From Chloroflexota bacterium (lineage in GTDB: Bacteria; Chloroflexota; Ktedonobacteria; Ktedonobacterales; JACDGC01): a DNA stretch of 5,151 nucleotides. The translations under genes were made by a program, and so were the position numbers. The stretch spans positions 1 through 5,151 of the forward strand of contig JAKAOI010000205.1 in NCBI GenBank assembly GCA_021812265.1, given 5' to 3'. Position 1 is the first letter of the stretch; every line of letters begins with the position of its first letter. The notes under the pieces are model-generated. The model made no database searches. It was not told the origin of the DNA and saw only the letters and a program-made list of their open reading frames with translations. This document shows positions 1 through 5,151 of the stretch, in pieces.

Positions 1-3000
1 TTCACCGCTTCCATCGGAGCGCGGTCGCCTAGCTGCCCCAACGCTTTCACCGCGGCTTGGCGAGTTTGCCGTTGCGCATCGGAGAGAGATGAGACGAGCG
101 CTTTCACCGCTTCCATCGGAGCGCGGTCGCCCAACTGCCCCAACGCTTGCGCCGCTACTGCTCGCACATCGCTGTTCGGATCGGAGAGAGAGGAGACGAG
201 GGCGTCGACGGGAGCGCGGTCACCCAACTGCCCCAATGCCCGCGCCGCCGCAGCTCGCACCCTGTTTGTAGGATCGGAGAGAGCGGAGATGAGGGCGTCG
301 ATGGGAGCGCGGTCACCCAACTGCCCCAATGCTTCCACTGCCGCAACTCGCACATTGCCGTCAGGATTGGAGAGAGCGGAGAGGAGGGCGTCGACGGGAG
401 TGTGGTCGCCCAGTTGCCCCAACGCCTGCGCCGCCGCCGCTCGAAAAGCACCGTCAGGATCGGAGAGAGCGGAGACGAGCGCTTTCACCGCTTCCATGGG
501 AGCGCGGTCGCCCAACTGCTCCAACGCCCACGCTGCTGCTTGTCGAGTTTGCCATTGAGGATCGGAGAGAGCGGAGATGAGGGCGTCGACAGGAGCGCGG
601 TCGCCCAACTGCCCCAGCGCTTCCACTGCGGCAGCTCGCACAGGAGCGTTTCCAAAAATATCTACATAGGGATCGGAGAGAGCGGAGATGAGCGCTTTTA
701 CTGCTTCCATCGGAGCGCGGTCGCCCAGTTGCCCCAACGCTGGCGCCGCCGCTTCTCGTACAGCTCCGTTCGGATCGGAGAGAGCGGAGAGGAGGGCGTC
801 GATGGGAGCGCGGTCGCCCAACTGTCCCAACGCTTGTACCGCGGCTTCTCGCACATCTTCGTCAAAATCGGAGAGAGCGGAGATGATGGCGTCGACGGGA
901 GCGCGGTCGCCCAACTGCCCCAACGCTTCCACTGCGGCAGCTCGCACAGGAGCGTTTCCAAAAATATCTACATAGGGATCGGAGAGAGCGGAGATGAGCG
1001 CTTTCACCGCATCGACGGGAGCGCGGTCACTCAACTGCCCCAACGCTTTCACCGCGGCAGCTCGCACCTCATAGTCAGAATCGGAGAGAGCGGAGATGAG
1101 GGCGTCGACGGGAGCGCGGTCACCCAACTGCCCCAACGCTTTCACCGCCGCAGCTCGCACAGGAGCGTTTCCAAAAATATCTACATAGGGATCGGAGAGA
1201 GCGGAGATGAGGGCGTCGACGGGAGCGCGGTCGCCCAACTGTCCCAACGCTTCCACTGCGGTAACTCGCACACGCAAATTAGGATCGGAGAGAGCGGAGA
1301 GGATGGCGTCGACGGGAGCGCGGTCGCTCATCTGCCCCAACACCCGCGCCGCCAAATCGCGTAACCTCATATCAGAAGAATGGAGCAGTTCCATCCATTT
1401 TGAAATCATGGAAGAGAGTGATTGTGTAGGAAAAGTTCGGATAACCGGTGAGAGAGTGAATAAGCGTTCTTGCAGCGTCTCCCTTTCACGCACAGCAGCA
1501 TCTTCCAGCAATTGCTCCCACGTATCGGCAATGTATTGCATGTCTCGCATGAAGAATGATTGCTGCTCGGCAGGAATCTCTCCGCAGATTGCCGCCGCCA
1601 GCGTAAACGCAAGATAGCCGGGATCATCTCCTTGTTTTTGCGCCTCCAGCAGCGAAGTTACCCACTCGTGAACCCATTTTTTGCCATCATTGCCGCGCTC
1701 TTTCAGCAAAATACTCACCATCAAGCGCAGCGGCTCATTCCAGCGCGTATGCGATTGCTCACGGATAATCAGGTTGTACTGCGATTGATATGCAGCAGTG
1801 TCAGCGGGATAGCGCATAAGCCAGAAAGTCAACGCCCATCCTGTGAGATATTCTTGAAAACTCAAATGGCTAAATCCTAACGAATCTGTTGAAACGGGCA
1901 GCAGCAAGCCGCAATCGAATAAGCGAGGACCTATCTCAATATCTGATTCGTTGCGATGTAGATCAGTTAAAATACCGGGCAATTCATCATAGAGATCGGT
2001 TTTGGTAAATGTCCTGCCATGTTTTTGGAATAGACGCAAAGCAAGTTCAGCAAGAATGCGTTTTGTTGCGTTGCACCATGCCTCTTTATCACTTGTATTT
2101 TTGTTTCGTTCATATGCCCGATGGAGCACCGCATCAATGATGCCGCCATACATTTCCGCGCGGCTATCGGGCAGTTTATTATTGCTGACATAGATGTAGG
2201 TGACGAGGCTGAACAGCAGGGGGTTTTGTCCCCAGACCGCAACTTGCGGGTGTTCCGCCAATTTTTCCAAGAACACCGAGGGGTCGCGCATAGAAACATT
2301 TTGTCCTGCAAACAGCACTGGGGAAAATACCTTAAATAGATGCGCAGCCAGTGTTTTGCGCATCTCTGCGTCCATGGGTTTCAACTCCCACTCAGTGAAC
2401 TGGCCGGAATAGAACTGCTTCCCTTGATAGTTTGTAAAGCGCGAGCTAATCACCCAAATGCCACCATATTGACCGGCATGCTGGTTAATCCACTTGATCA
2501 CGTCCGGGCGCTGATTGCTGCGCACCTCGTCCAATCCATCCAAGCAGAGCAAGACATTGCCTTTTTGGAGTTCTTGCCACAGAATATTGGCATAGTCGGG
2601 ATCAATCTCCCAGCCAATCAGCAAATCCCGCAAATAGTCAAGGAGGCTTTTTCCTGTTCGCGCCCAATCCGGCAAAGAAATGAAGATAGGGATGAGTGCG
2701 CTTTTCTTCTCCCGAAACTCCTGTATCTGATGGATTATCAAACGGTGCAGCAAAGTTGTTTTGCCGCTGCCGGGTCCGCCGAGCACTACCATACGGTGGC
2801 TTCCCGATTTTTCCAAAGCGTCCAGCTCATTGACAGCTTCAATACGCTGCGGCTGTGCGGTTTCTTGTTTGTGGCGGGCATGTTCACGCTCCAGCATCCG
2901 GCGCTTTTGCTCTTCCACATCCACCAGAGGCATATCCGGCGCTTTCCATTGTGCAAACTCATCCTCTAATGCCCTGCGTTCTCGATCCCGATCTTTGATT

Positions 3001-3587
3001 GTATCAGCACTCAACGGATCGCTGAGCATGCGCAATGGCTGGTAGACGGTATTTAGCTGTATCGTGCCTTTTGGGACAACCGGCAGTTCCACATAGTCAT
3101 AGTTATCCTGCAACGCAGTAAACCATTGCTGTTGGGCCTTCTCGATATCCACCTGATGATCAATACCGATTTTATCTTTGATGGTACTTACATCTTGTCC
3201 CAACTCTTTGAGAGTTTCTCTATGTTGTTTAATGGATTCATCATGTTCTTGTGTTTTCTGGCGATGGGCATCTTGAGTCGCTTTCTCTCGGTTCTTTTCA
3301 TAGCGCTGAATAAACAGCCCAACAGGGGCAAGTAACACAAGAATACTTGAAATAATATAAGAAGGAATTGGATAGGTGTTTATGATGGGCTGAAAGAATG
3401 CCCATGTTGTCAATGAAGTAAGAAAGGCAGACCAGCCATTTTGGAATAAGATCTGAATATCGCTGATAATGATAGAGCCGGCAATAGTGGCAACGATAAG
3501 CCACCACCAAGCAAGAATGGCGCGGAGCCATGGTGGCATCCAAGCAAAAAAATCTTTTGGTGTATTTGGCTCACTGGATGACGTCAT
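1..3587 (-). CDS. Membrane-anchored NACHT NTPase with C-terminal HEAT-repeat array (NLR-like STAND protein), 3' end beyond window
   Basis: Seen: one uninterrupted frame of 1195 codons with no stop before the left edge. Residues 22-44 and 76-95 are hydrophobic and look like two membrane helices, placing both ends in the cytoplasm. Residues 96-140 are rich in K, E, Q and R and probably form a coiled coil. Walker A is GGPGSGKT (270-277), Walker B is LLCLDGLDE (346-354), a sensor-like SSR lies at 381-383, NPLL at 455-458, and FSHLSFQEYL at 572-581. HEAT-like repeats run from about residue 739 to the edge. Known: NACHT proteins are STAND NTPases that oligomerise when the C-terminal repeats sense a trigger, and several bacterial ones block phage. 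Inferred: the membrane pair is the effector or anchor and the HEAT array the sensor; the ligand is unknown. Start: ATG 3587 has GGAGGA 10 bases upstream and lies downstream of a good promoter. An in-frame ATG at 3677 has neither. The domain call is firm, the biological role open. Confidence 0.93.
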   Translation of the reverse strand, partial: MTSSSEPNTPKDFFAWMPPWLRAILAWWWLIVATIAGSIIISDIQILFQNGWSAFLTSLTTWAFFQPIINTYPIPSYIISSILVLLAPVGLFIQRYEKNREKATQDAHRQKTQEHDESIKQHRETLKELGQDVSTIKDKIGIDHQVDIEKAQQQWFTALQDNYDYVELPVVPKGTIQLNTVYQPLRMLSDPLSADTIKDRDRERRALEDEFAQWKAPDMPLVDVEEQKRRMLEREHARHKQETAQPQRIEAVNELDALEKSGSHRMVVLGGPGSGKTTLLHRLIIHQIQEFREKKSALIPIFISLPDWARTGKSLLDYLRDLLIGWEIDPDYANILWQELQKGNVLLCLDGLDEVRSNQRPDVIKWINQHAGQYGGIWVISSRFTNYQGKQFYSGQFTEWELKPMDAEMRKTLAAHLFKVFSPVLFAGQNVSMRDPSVFLEKLAEHPQVAVWGQNPLLFSLVTYIYVSNNKLPDSRAEMYGGIIDAVLHRAYERNKNTSDKEAWCNATKRILAELALRLFQKHGRTFTKTDLYDELPGILTDLHRNESDIEIGPRLFDCGLLLPVSTDSLGFSHLSFQEYLTGWALTFWLMRYPADTAAYQSQYNLIIREQSHTRWNEPLRLMVSILLKERGNDGKKWVHEWVTSLLEAQKQGDDPGYLAFTLAAAICGEIPAEQQSFFMRDMQYIADTWEQLLEDAAVRERETLQERLFTLSPVIRTFPTQSLSSMISKWMELLHSSDMRLRDLAARVLGQMSDRAPVDAILSALSDPNLRVRVTAVEALGQLGDRAPVDALISALSDPYVDIFGNAPVRAAAVKALGQLGDRAPVDALISALSDSDYEVRAAAVKALGQLSDRAPVDAVKALISALSDPYVDIFGNAPVRAAAVEALGQLGDRAPVDAIISALSDFDEDVREAAVQALGQLGDRAPIDALLSALSDPNGAVREAAAPALGQLGDRAPMEAVKALISALSDPYVDIFGNAPVRAAAVEALGQLGDRAPVDALISALSDPQWQTRQAAAWALEQLGDRAPMEAVKALVSALSDPDGAFRAAAAQALGQLGDHTPVDALLSALSNPDGNVRVAAVEALGQLGDRAPIDALISALSDPTNRVRAAAARALGQLGDRAPVDALVSSLSDPNSDVRAVAAQALGQLGDRAPMEAVKALVSSLSDAQRQTRQAAVKALGQLGDRAPMEAV
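631..692 (-). repeat. 62-bp identical block, copy 1 (encodes the IFGNAP insert)
   Basis: This copy codes for the six-residue-longer helix junction SDPYVDIFGNAPVRAAA inside the HEAT array. By eye it matches the copies at 937-998 and 1150-1211 base for base. It is the most downstream of the three in the direction of translation and is followed by a basic 93-bp unit. Confidence 0.85.
937..998 (-). repeat. 62-bp identical block, copy 2 (encodes the IFGNAP insert)
   Basis: The middle copy lies exactly 306 bp from copy 1. Its flanks also match copy 1 closely on both sides (ttccactgcg on the left, and on the right the start of the 9-bp AVKAL insert), so the duplicated segment was probably longer than 62 bp. 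Confidence 0.85.
1150..1211 (-). repeat. 62-bp identical block, copy 3 (encodes the IFGNAP insert)
   Basis: This is the copy nearest the NACHT domain, 213 bp from copy 2. Its flanks differ from the other two: it joins a VDAL-type unit without the 9-bp insert, giving the only 111-bp spacing in the array. Confidence 0.85.
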
Positions 3588-3597
3588 ATGAAAACGG

Positions 3598-3603
3598 TCC
3601 TCC
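3598..3603 (-). promoter_or_regulatory. Shine-Dalgarno site of the NACHT gene
   Basis: The minus strand reads GGAGGA, separated by 10 bases from ATG 3587. It decides the start in favour of 3587 over the in-frame ATG at 3677, which has no purine-rich site before it. Confidence 0.75.
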
Positions 3604-3641
3604 GAATAACACGTTGAGAAGCTATCAATAGAACATATACT

Positions 3642-3670
3642 ATTATACAAAGAAACGAATAATAAGTAAA
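3642..3670 (-). promoter_or_regulatory. Probable sigma-70-type promoter of the NACHT gene
   Basis: On the minus strand a TTTACT -35 box (3665-3670, 4 of 6 consensus) is followed after exactly 17 bp by a perfect TATAAT -10 box (3642-3647). Transcription would start near 3635, leaving a leader of about 48 bases before ATG 3587. Together with the pilin terminator upstream, this suggests the NACHT gene is transcribed on its own. Confidence 0.6.
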
Positions 3671-3878
3671 TATTCATTCTACGCAAAAGCAATGTGAATA
3701 TATCACAAACTGTTTTGGGTCTCTAAATTGCTGATGAAGTATTTCAAAATATTTTTTGGTGGTGGCGGCGCAAAAACATATCTGGCGAGATATAGTATTT
3801 TCTCATCGAAGGGGAAAATACAGGCGTTTCTCAAACTTTTGTATAGGGCTGGCAGCGCCGATGAACACTGCTTCTATA
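3671..3878. other. Intergenic spacer between pilin terminator and NACHT promoter
   Basis: No gene is supported in this A+T-rich spacer. It holds a perfect 6-bp inverted repeat, ATATCT-GGCG-AGATAT, at 3778-3793. On the minus strand this is followed by a run of five T's, so it could be a weak second terminator or a protein-binding site; nothing else distinguishes these. A purine-rich ggtggtggcggcg stretch (3758-3770) has no recognisable role. Confidence 0.5.
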
Positions 3879-3914
3879 ATAAAAAAAACCAGAGAGCAAT
3901 ACAACTCTCTGGTT
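3879..3914 (-). terminator. Intrinsic terminator of the pilin gene
   Basis: AACCAGAGAG (3887-3896) and CTCTCTGGTT (3905-3914) form a perfect 10-bp stem with an 8-base loop. Read on the minus strand, the stem runs into an uninterrupted T tract (complement of the A run at 3881-3888). It begins about 25 bases after the pilin stop codon, the expected place for a factor-independent terminator. The other strand has only a short T run after the stem, so activity is probably mainly in the minus direction. Confidence 0.88.
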
Positions 3915-3939
3915 ACTTTTTATATGCGCAAAAGCAAAC

Positions 3940-4161
3940 TTATGTGCCGGGATACGCCTGCAATGTGTTGATGATATTCTGGAATGTTGCCTGCAGTTTA
4001 GAACCCATAGTTATAAGCGCAACTGCGGCGACGGCGCCGATGATAGCGATAATCAGCGCATATTCCACGATACTTTGTCCGCGTTGGGGATCTTTGCGTG
4101 ATCCAAGTACATTTGAGATGGCAGTTATAGTAAATAATACTGCTCGATCGAATAGATTCAC
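3940..4161 (-). CDS. Flp-type (type IVb) pilin, 73 aa prepilin
   Basis: Seen: a 28-residue leader ending in KDPQRG, then QSIVEYALIIAIIGAV, a hydrophobic helix to about residue 53, and a short polar tail ending YPGT. Known: class IVb (Flp/Tad) prepilins are cut by a prepilin peptidase after Gly, with Glu at mature position 5 followed by Tyr; here that is G28, E33 and Y34, giving a mature pilin of 45 residues. Mature subunits assemble into thin pili used for adhesion or surface contact. Start: GTG 4161 is chosen because AGAAGGAG lies 7 bases upstream. An in-frame ATG at 4200 would give 86 residues and would put the Shine-Dalgarno site inside the gene. The leader is longer than in many Flp proteins. 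No tad assembly genes are visible next to it, and its own terminator suggests a monocistronic unit. The family is clear; which pilus system uses it is unknown. Confidence 0.88.
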   Translation of the reverse strand: MNLFDRAVLFTITAISNVLGSRKDPQRGQSIVEYALIIAIIGAVAAVALITMGSKLQATFQNIINTLQAYPGT

Positions 4162-4168
4162 AATCAAA

Positions 4169-4176
4169 CTCCTTCT
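4169..4176 (-). promoter_or_regulatory. Shine-Dalgarno site that selects the GTG start of the pilin
   Basis: The minus strand reads AGAAGGAG, then 7 bases, then GTG at 4161. Near-perfect anti-16S complementarity and spacing make this a strong ribosome site and argue against the upstream ATG at 4200. Strong initiation suits an abundant structural subunit. Confidence 0.8.
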
Positions 4177-4314
4177 GAATATTCGACATGTGGCGCACAT
4201 ATTTTATACGCTCTTGCAAACGCTTTATGTGTTTATGCGGCATATGTCTTTGGGATTCATCTTGACGCATATCTTTTACGCGAATTGCATGCCAAAAAGC
4301 TACTAATTTATCCG

Positions 4315-4342
4315 AATATAGCAAATAAACTACAGTATGCAA
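4315..4342 (-). promoter_or_regulatory. Candidate sigma-70-type promoter for the pilin
   Basis: On the minus strand TTGCAT (4337-4342) and TATATT (4315-4320) are separated by 16 bp. The -10 box matches 5 of 6 consensus bases but the -35 box only 3 of 6. The assignment is weak; other A+T-rich hexamers occur nearer the gene without a recognisable -35 box. Confidence 0.3.
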
Positions 4343-4369
4343 GTTTGTTTGTCTGGAATTGCCGCACAA

Positions 4370-4426
4370 GGATCAGCTCAGCCCAAAACTGCGCCTCTAT
4401 TGGGTGGCGCAATCGGCTGTGGCTCC
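4370..4426. other. Nested imperfect inverted repeat of unknown function
   Basis: An inner perfect stem TGCGCC (4390-4395) / GGCGCA (4406-4411) has a 10-base loop. Outside it AGCC (4380-4383) pairs with GGCT (4415-4418), and AGC (4375-4377) with GCT (4422-4424), separated by small internal loops. It matches no riboswitch class I can recognise, including the conserved c-di-GMP class I core. It lies upstream of the candidate pilin promoter, so it could be part of the comM 3' region, a small RNA, or chance. Confidence 0.3.
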
Positions 4427-4457
4427 GGAAATATGGCGCGATCATATACAGTGTGCG

Positions 4458-4473
4458 CGTTCTTTTAAGAACG
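4458..4473. repeat. 16-bp palindrome cgttcttttaagaacg
   Basis: Two perfect 7-bp arms (CGTTCTT and AAGAACG) flank a central TT. The symmetric A+T-rich centre resembles a dimeric-regulator operator. As a terminator it would be weak, because no T run follows on the minus strand. It lies 66 bases after the comM-like stop codon. No regulator can be named. Confidence 0.35.
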
Positions 4474-4538
4474 GTACAGTTGGCGGAAGTGTGTAGCGCT
4501 GTCGCTTTTAGTCATGCATTTTTATCTTATCTATAGTA

Positions 4539-5151
4539 TTAATTTTGAATGCGCGGCCGATATTGAATAGCCTCGGCTAAGTGCGCCGGACCGATAGAAG
4601 CGGATCCGGCCATATCAGCAATGGTGCGCGCCAGCTTTAGCGTGCGGTGATATGCGCGCGCCGAAAGCTGCAATTGCTGTGCGGCGGCTTTCAGCAAGGT
4701 TTGCGCCGCCGGCTCTAACTCGCAATATTTGCGGATGTCGCCGGGTCCCATATCCGCATTGACAATGATGGATGTGCCGCGAAAACGCTCTGTTTGTGTT
4801 GTGCGCGCCGCAATAACCCGGGCGCGAATTTCGACGGATTTTTCATTTTGCGATTTGCCGGCAAGTTTATCATAATCAACCCGCGGCGCCTCGATTTGAA
4901 TATCTATGCGGTCCAGCAGCGGCCCGCTGATACGCTTTTGGTACCGCGAAATAGTAGATGGTGTGCACACACATTCCCGAACCGGATCTGAATAATAGCC
5001 GCAAGGGCAAGGATTCATGGCGGCAATCAACATAAAATTTGCCGGAAAAGTAACACTGCCCTGCGCGCGCGAAATGGTCACAAACTTATCTTCTAGCGGC
5101 TGGCGCAGCACTTCCAGCACATTTTGTCCAAATTCGGGCAGTTCATCTAAA
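4539..5151 (-). CDS. comM: ComM/YifB family Mg-chelatase-like AAA+ ATPase, C-terminal part (5' end beyond window)
   Basis: Seen: 203 residues open to the right edge with no start in view, beginning LDELPEF. This is the Walker B strand, so Walker A and the N-terminal Lon-like domain lie outside. Next come VLEVLRQPLED, the cysteine-rich NPCPCG segment with a second CVC pair (visible residues 46-62), and RISGPLLDRIDI (73-84), all hallmarks of the family. The last 100 or so residues form the Mg-chelatase C-terminal helical domain with SARAYHRTLKLARTIAD, ending in YRPRIQN. Known: ComM is a hexameric helicase that promotes branch migration when transforming DNA is integrated, acting in the cytoplasm on DNA; YifB names are older and carry no function. 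About 40 percent of a protein of about 500 residues is visible. A GTG at 5120 lies inside the conserved core and cannot be the real start. The family is near certain; the role in transformation here is inferred. Confidence 0.93.
   Translation of the reverse strand, partial: LDELPEFGQNVLEVLRQPLEDKFVTISRAQGSVTFPANFMLIAAMNPCPCGYYSDPVRECVCTPSTISRYQKRISGPLLDRIDIQIEAPRVDYDKLAGKSQNEKSVEIRARVIAARTTQTERFRGTSIIVNADMGPGDIRKYCELEPAAQTLLKAAAQQLQLSARAYHRTLKLARTIADMAGSASIGPAHLAEAIQYRPRIQN

Larger units (their letters stand above)
1..1373 (-). repeat. Tandem HEAT-repeat coding array, at least 14 units, 93-bp basic period
   Basis: The plus-strand anchor gcggt(c) (complement of the Asp-Arg codons of LGDRAP) recurs at 21, 123, 216, 309, 402 (as gtggt), 504, 597, 717, 810, 903, 1023, 1116, 1227 and 1320. 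Successive spacings are 102, 93, 93, 93, 102, 93, 120, 93, 93, 120, 93, 111 and 93. All are multiples of three and equal 93 plus 9, 18 or 27. Each unit encodes two short helices around ALGQLGDRAPVDALISALSD, the HEAT/PBS-lyase-like pattern. The 9-bp insert adds three residues (AVKAL in place of AL). The 18-bp insert adds six residues containing IFGNAP. The array continues past the left edge, so the total unit number is unknown. It is richer in G+C than the NACHT part of the same gene. Confidence 0.95.
4162..4538. other. Intergenic region between comM-like gene and pilin
   Basis: These 377 bases hold no convincing gene. They must contain the pilin promoter and possibly the end of the comM-like transcript. 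No clear intrinsic terminator follows the comM stop on the minus strand. Visible structures are a nested hairpin at 4370-4426, a palindrome at 4458-4473 and a candidate promoter at 4315-4342, each listed separately. If transcription starts at that promoter, the pilin mRNA has a leader of roughly 145 bases, longer than translation alone requires. Confidence 0.5.

Noticed and set aside
147..1364. 405-codon plus-strand open frame with its own protein repeats
   Set aside because: It is antisense to the HEAT array. All repeat spacings are multiples of three, so any frame free of stops in one unit stays open through the array. It has no ribosome site and an improbable Arg/Ser/Cys-rich composition.
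1..1373. Regular repeats considered as a CRISPR array
   Set aside because: Units of 93-120 bp are in frame with a long coding sequence, differ by substitutions, and have no short repeat/unique spacer alternation.
2340..2969. 209-codon plus-strand open frame
   Set aside because: It is antisense to the NACHT NTPase core, whose Walker A and B motifs are intact on the minus strand. No recognisable domain or ribosome site is present.
3728..4306. 192-codon plus-strand open frame
   Set aside because: It runs through the pilin terminator hairpin and the whole pilin gene in antisense. No Shine-Dalgarno site precedes it and no family is recognisable.
3998..4369. 123-codon minus-strand open frame overlapping the pilin
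   Set aside because: It is in another frame over the clear Flp pilin, rich in Arg, His and Tyr, and without a ribosome site.
4370..4426. Possible c-di-GMP class I riboswitch ahead of the pilin
   Set aside because: The conserved core sequences of that class are absent on both strands. The hairpin also lies upstream of the best promoter candidate, so it might not be in the pilin transcript.
4285..4536. 83-codon plus-strand open frame in the spacer next to comM
   Set aside because: It would begin at TTG with no ribosome site, crosses the palindrome and nested hairpin, and resembles no known protein. A real small gene cannot be fully excluded.

Overview
The window reads as bacterial chromosome with three genes, all on the minus strand. 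From right to left (5' to 3' for the genes) they are the C-terminal part of a ComM/YifB-type AAA+ ATPase (4539-5151, running off the right edge), a small Flp-type (type IVb) pilin (3940-4161), and a very large membrane-anchored NACHT NTPase with a C-terminal HEAT-repeat array (1-3587, running off the left edge before its stop codon). No gene is supported on the plus strand. The long plus-strand open frames lie antisense to the NACHT gene or the pilin, and the longest exists only because the underlying repeats have periods divisible by three.

The NACHT gene dominates. Its 1195 visible residues run in order: a short cytoplasmic N-terminus, two predicted transmembrane helices, a charged coiled-coil-like linker, a NACHT NTPase with intact Walker A and Walker B, a helical middle region with the FxHxSFQEYL motif typical of these proteins, and at least 14 HEAT-like repeats. 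The repeats are nearly identical to one another except at a few positions. Their spacing is quantised: the basic unit is 93 bp, to which 9 bp and/or 18 bp in-frame inserts are added. This architecture (membrane segment, STAND NTPase, repeat sensor) matches bacterial NLR-like proteins, some of which protect against phage. Defence or self/non-self recognition is therefore a reasonable but unproven role. A promoter with a consensus -10 box and a Shine-Dalgarno site fix its start.

The pilin has a strong Shine-Dalgarno site ahead of a GTG start, a prepilin-peptidase site (G followed by QSIVEY) and a strong intrinsic terminator. It therefore looks like a stand-alone transcription unit rather than part of a tad operon within this window. 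The ComM fragment carries Walker B, the cysteine-rich NPCPCG segment and the Mg-chelatase-type C-terminal domain; the family promotes branch migration during natural transformation.

The intergenic stretches (3588-3939 and 4162-4538) hold the promoters and terminator listed, plus some inverted repeats of unknown meaning. They are more A+T rich than the HEAT array. Taxonomy cannot be settled from three genes. Large NACHT-HEAT proteins and Flp pilins with this motif are known from Chloroflexota, Cyanobacteria and other filamentous or complex-lifestyle bacteria, so that is only a loose suggestion.
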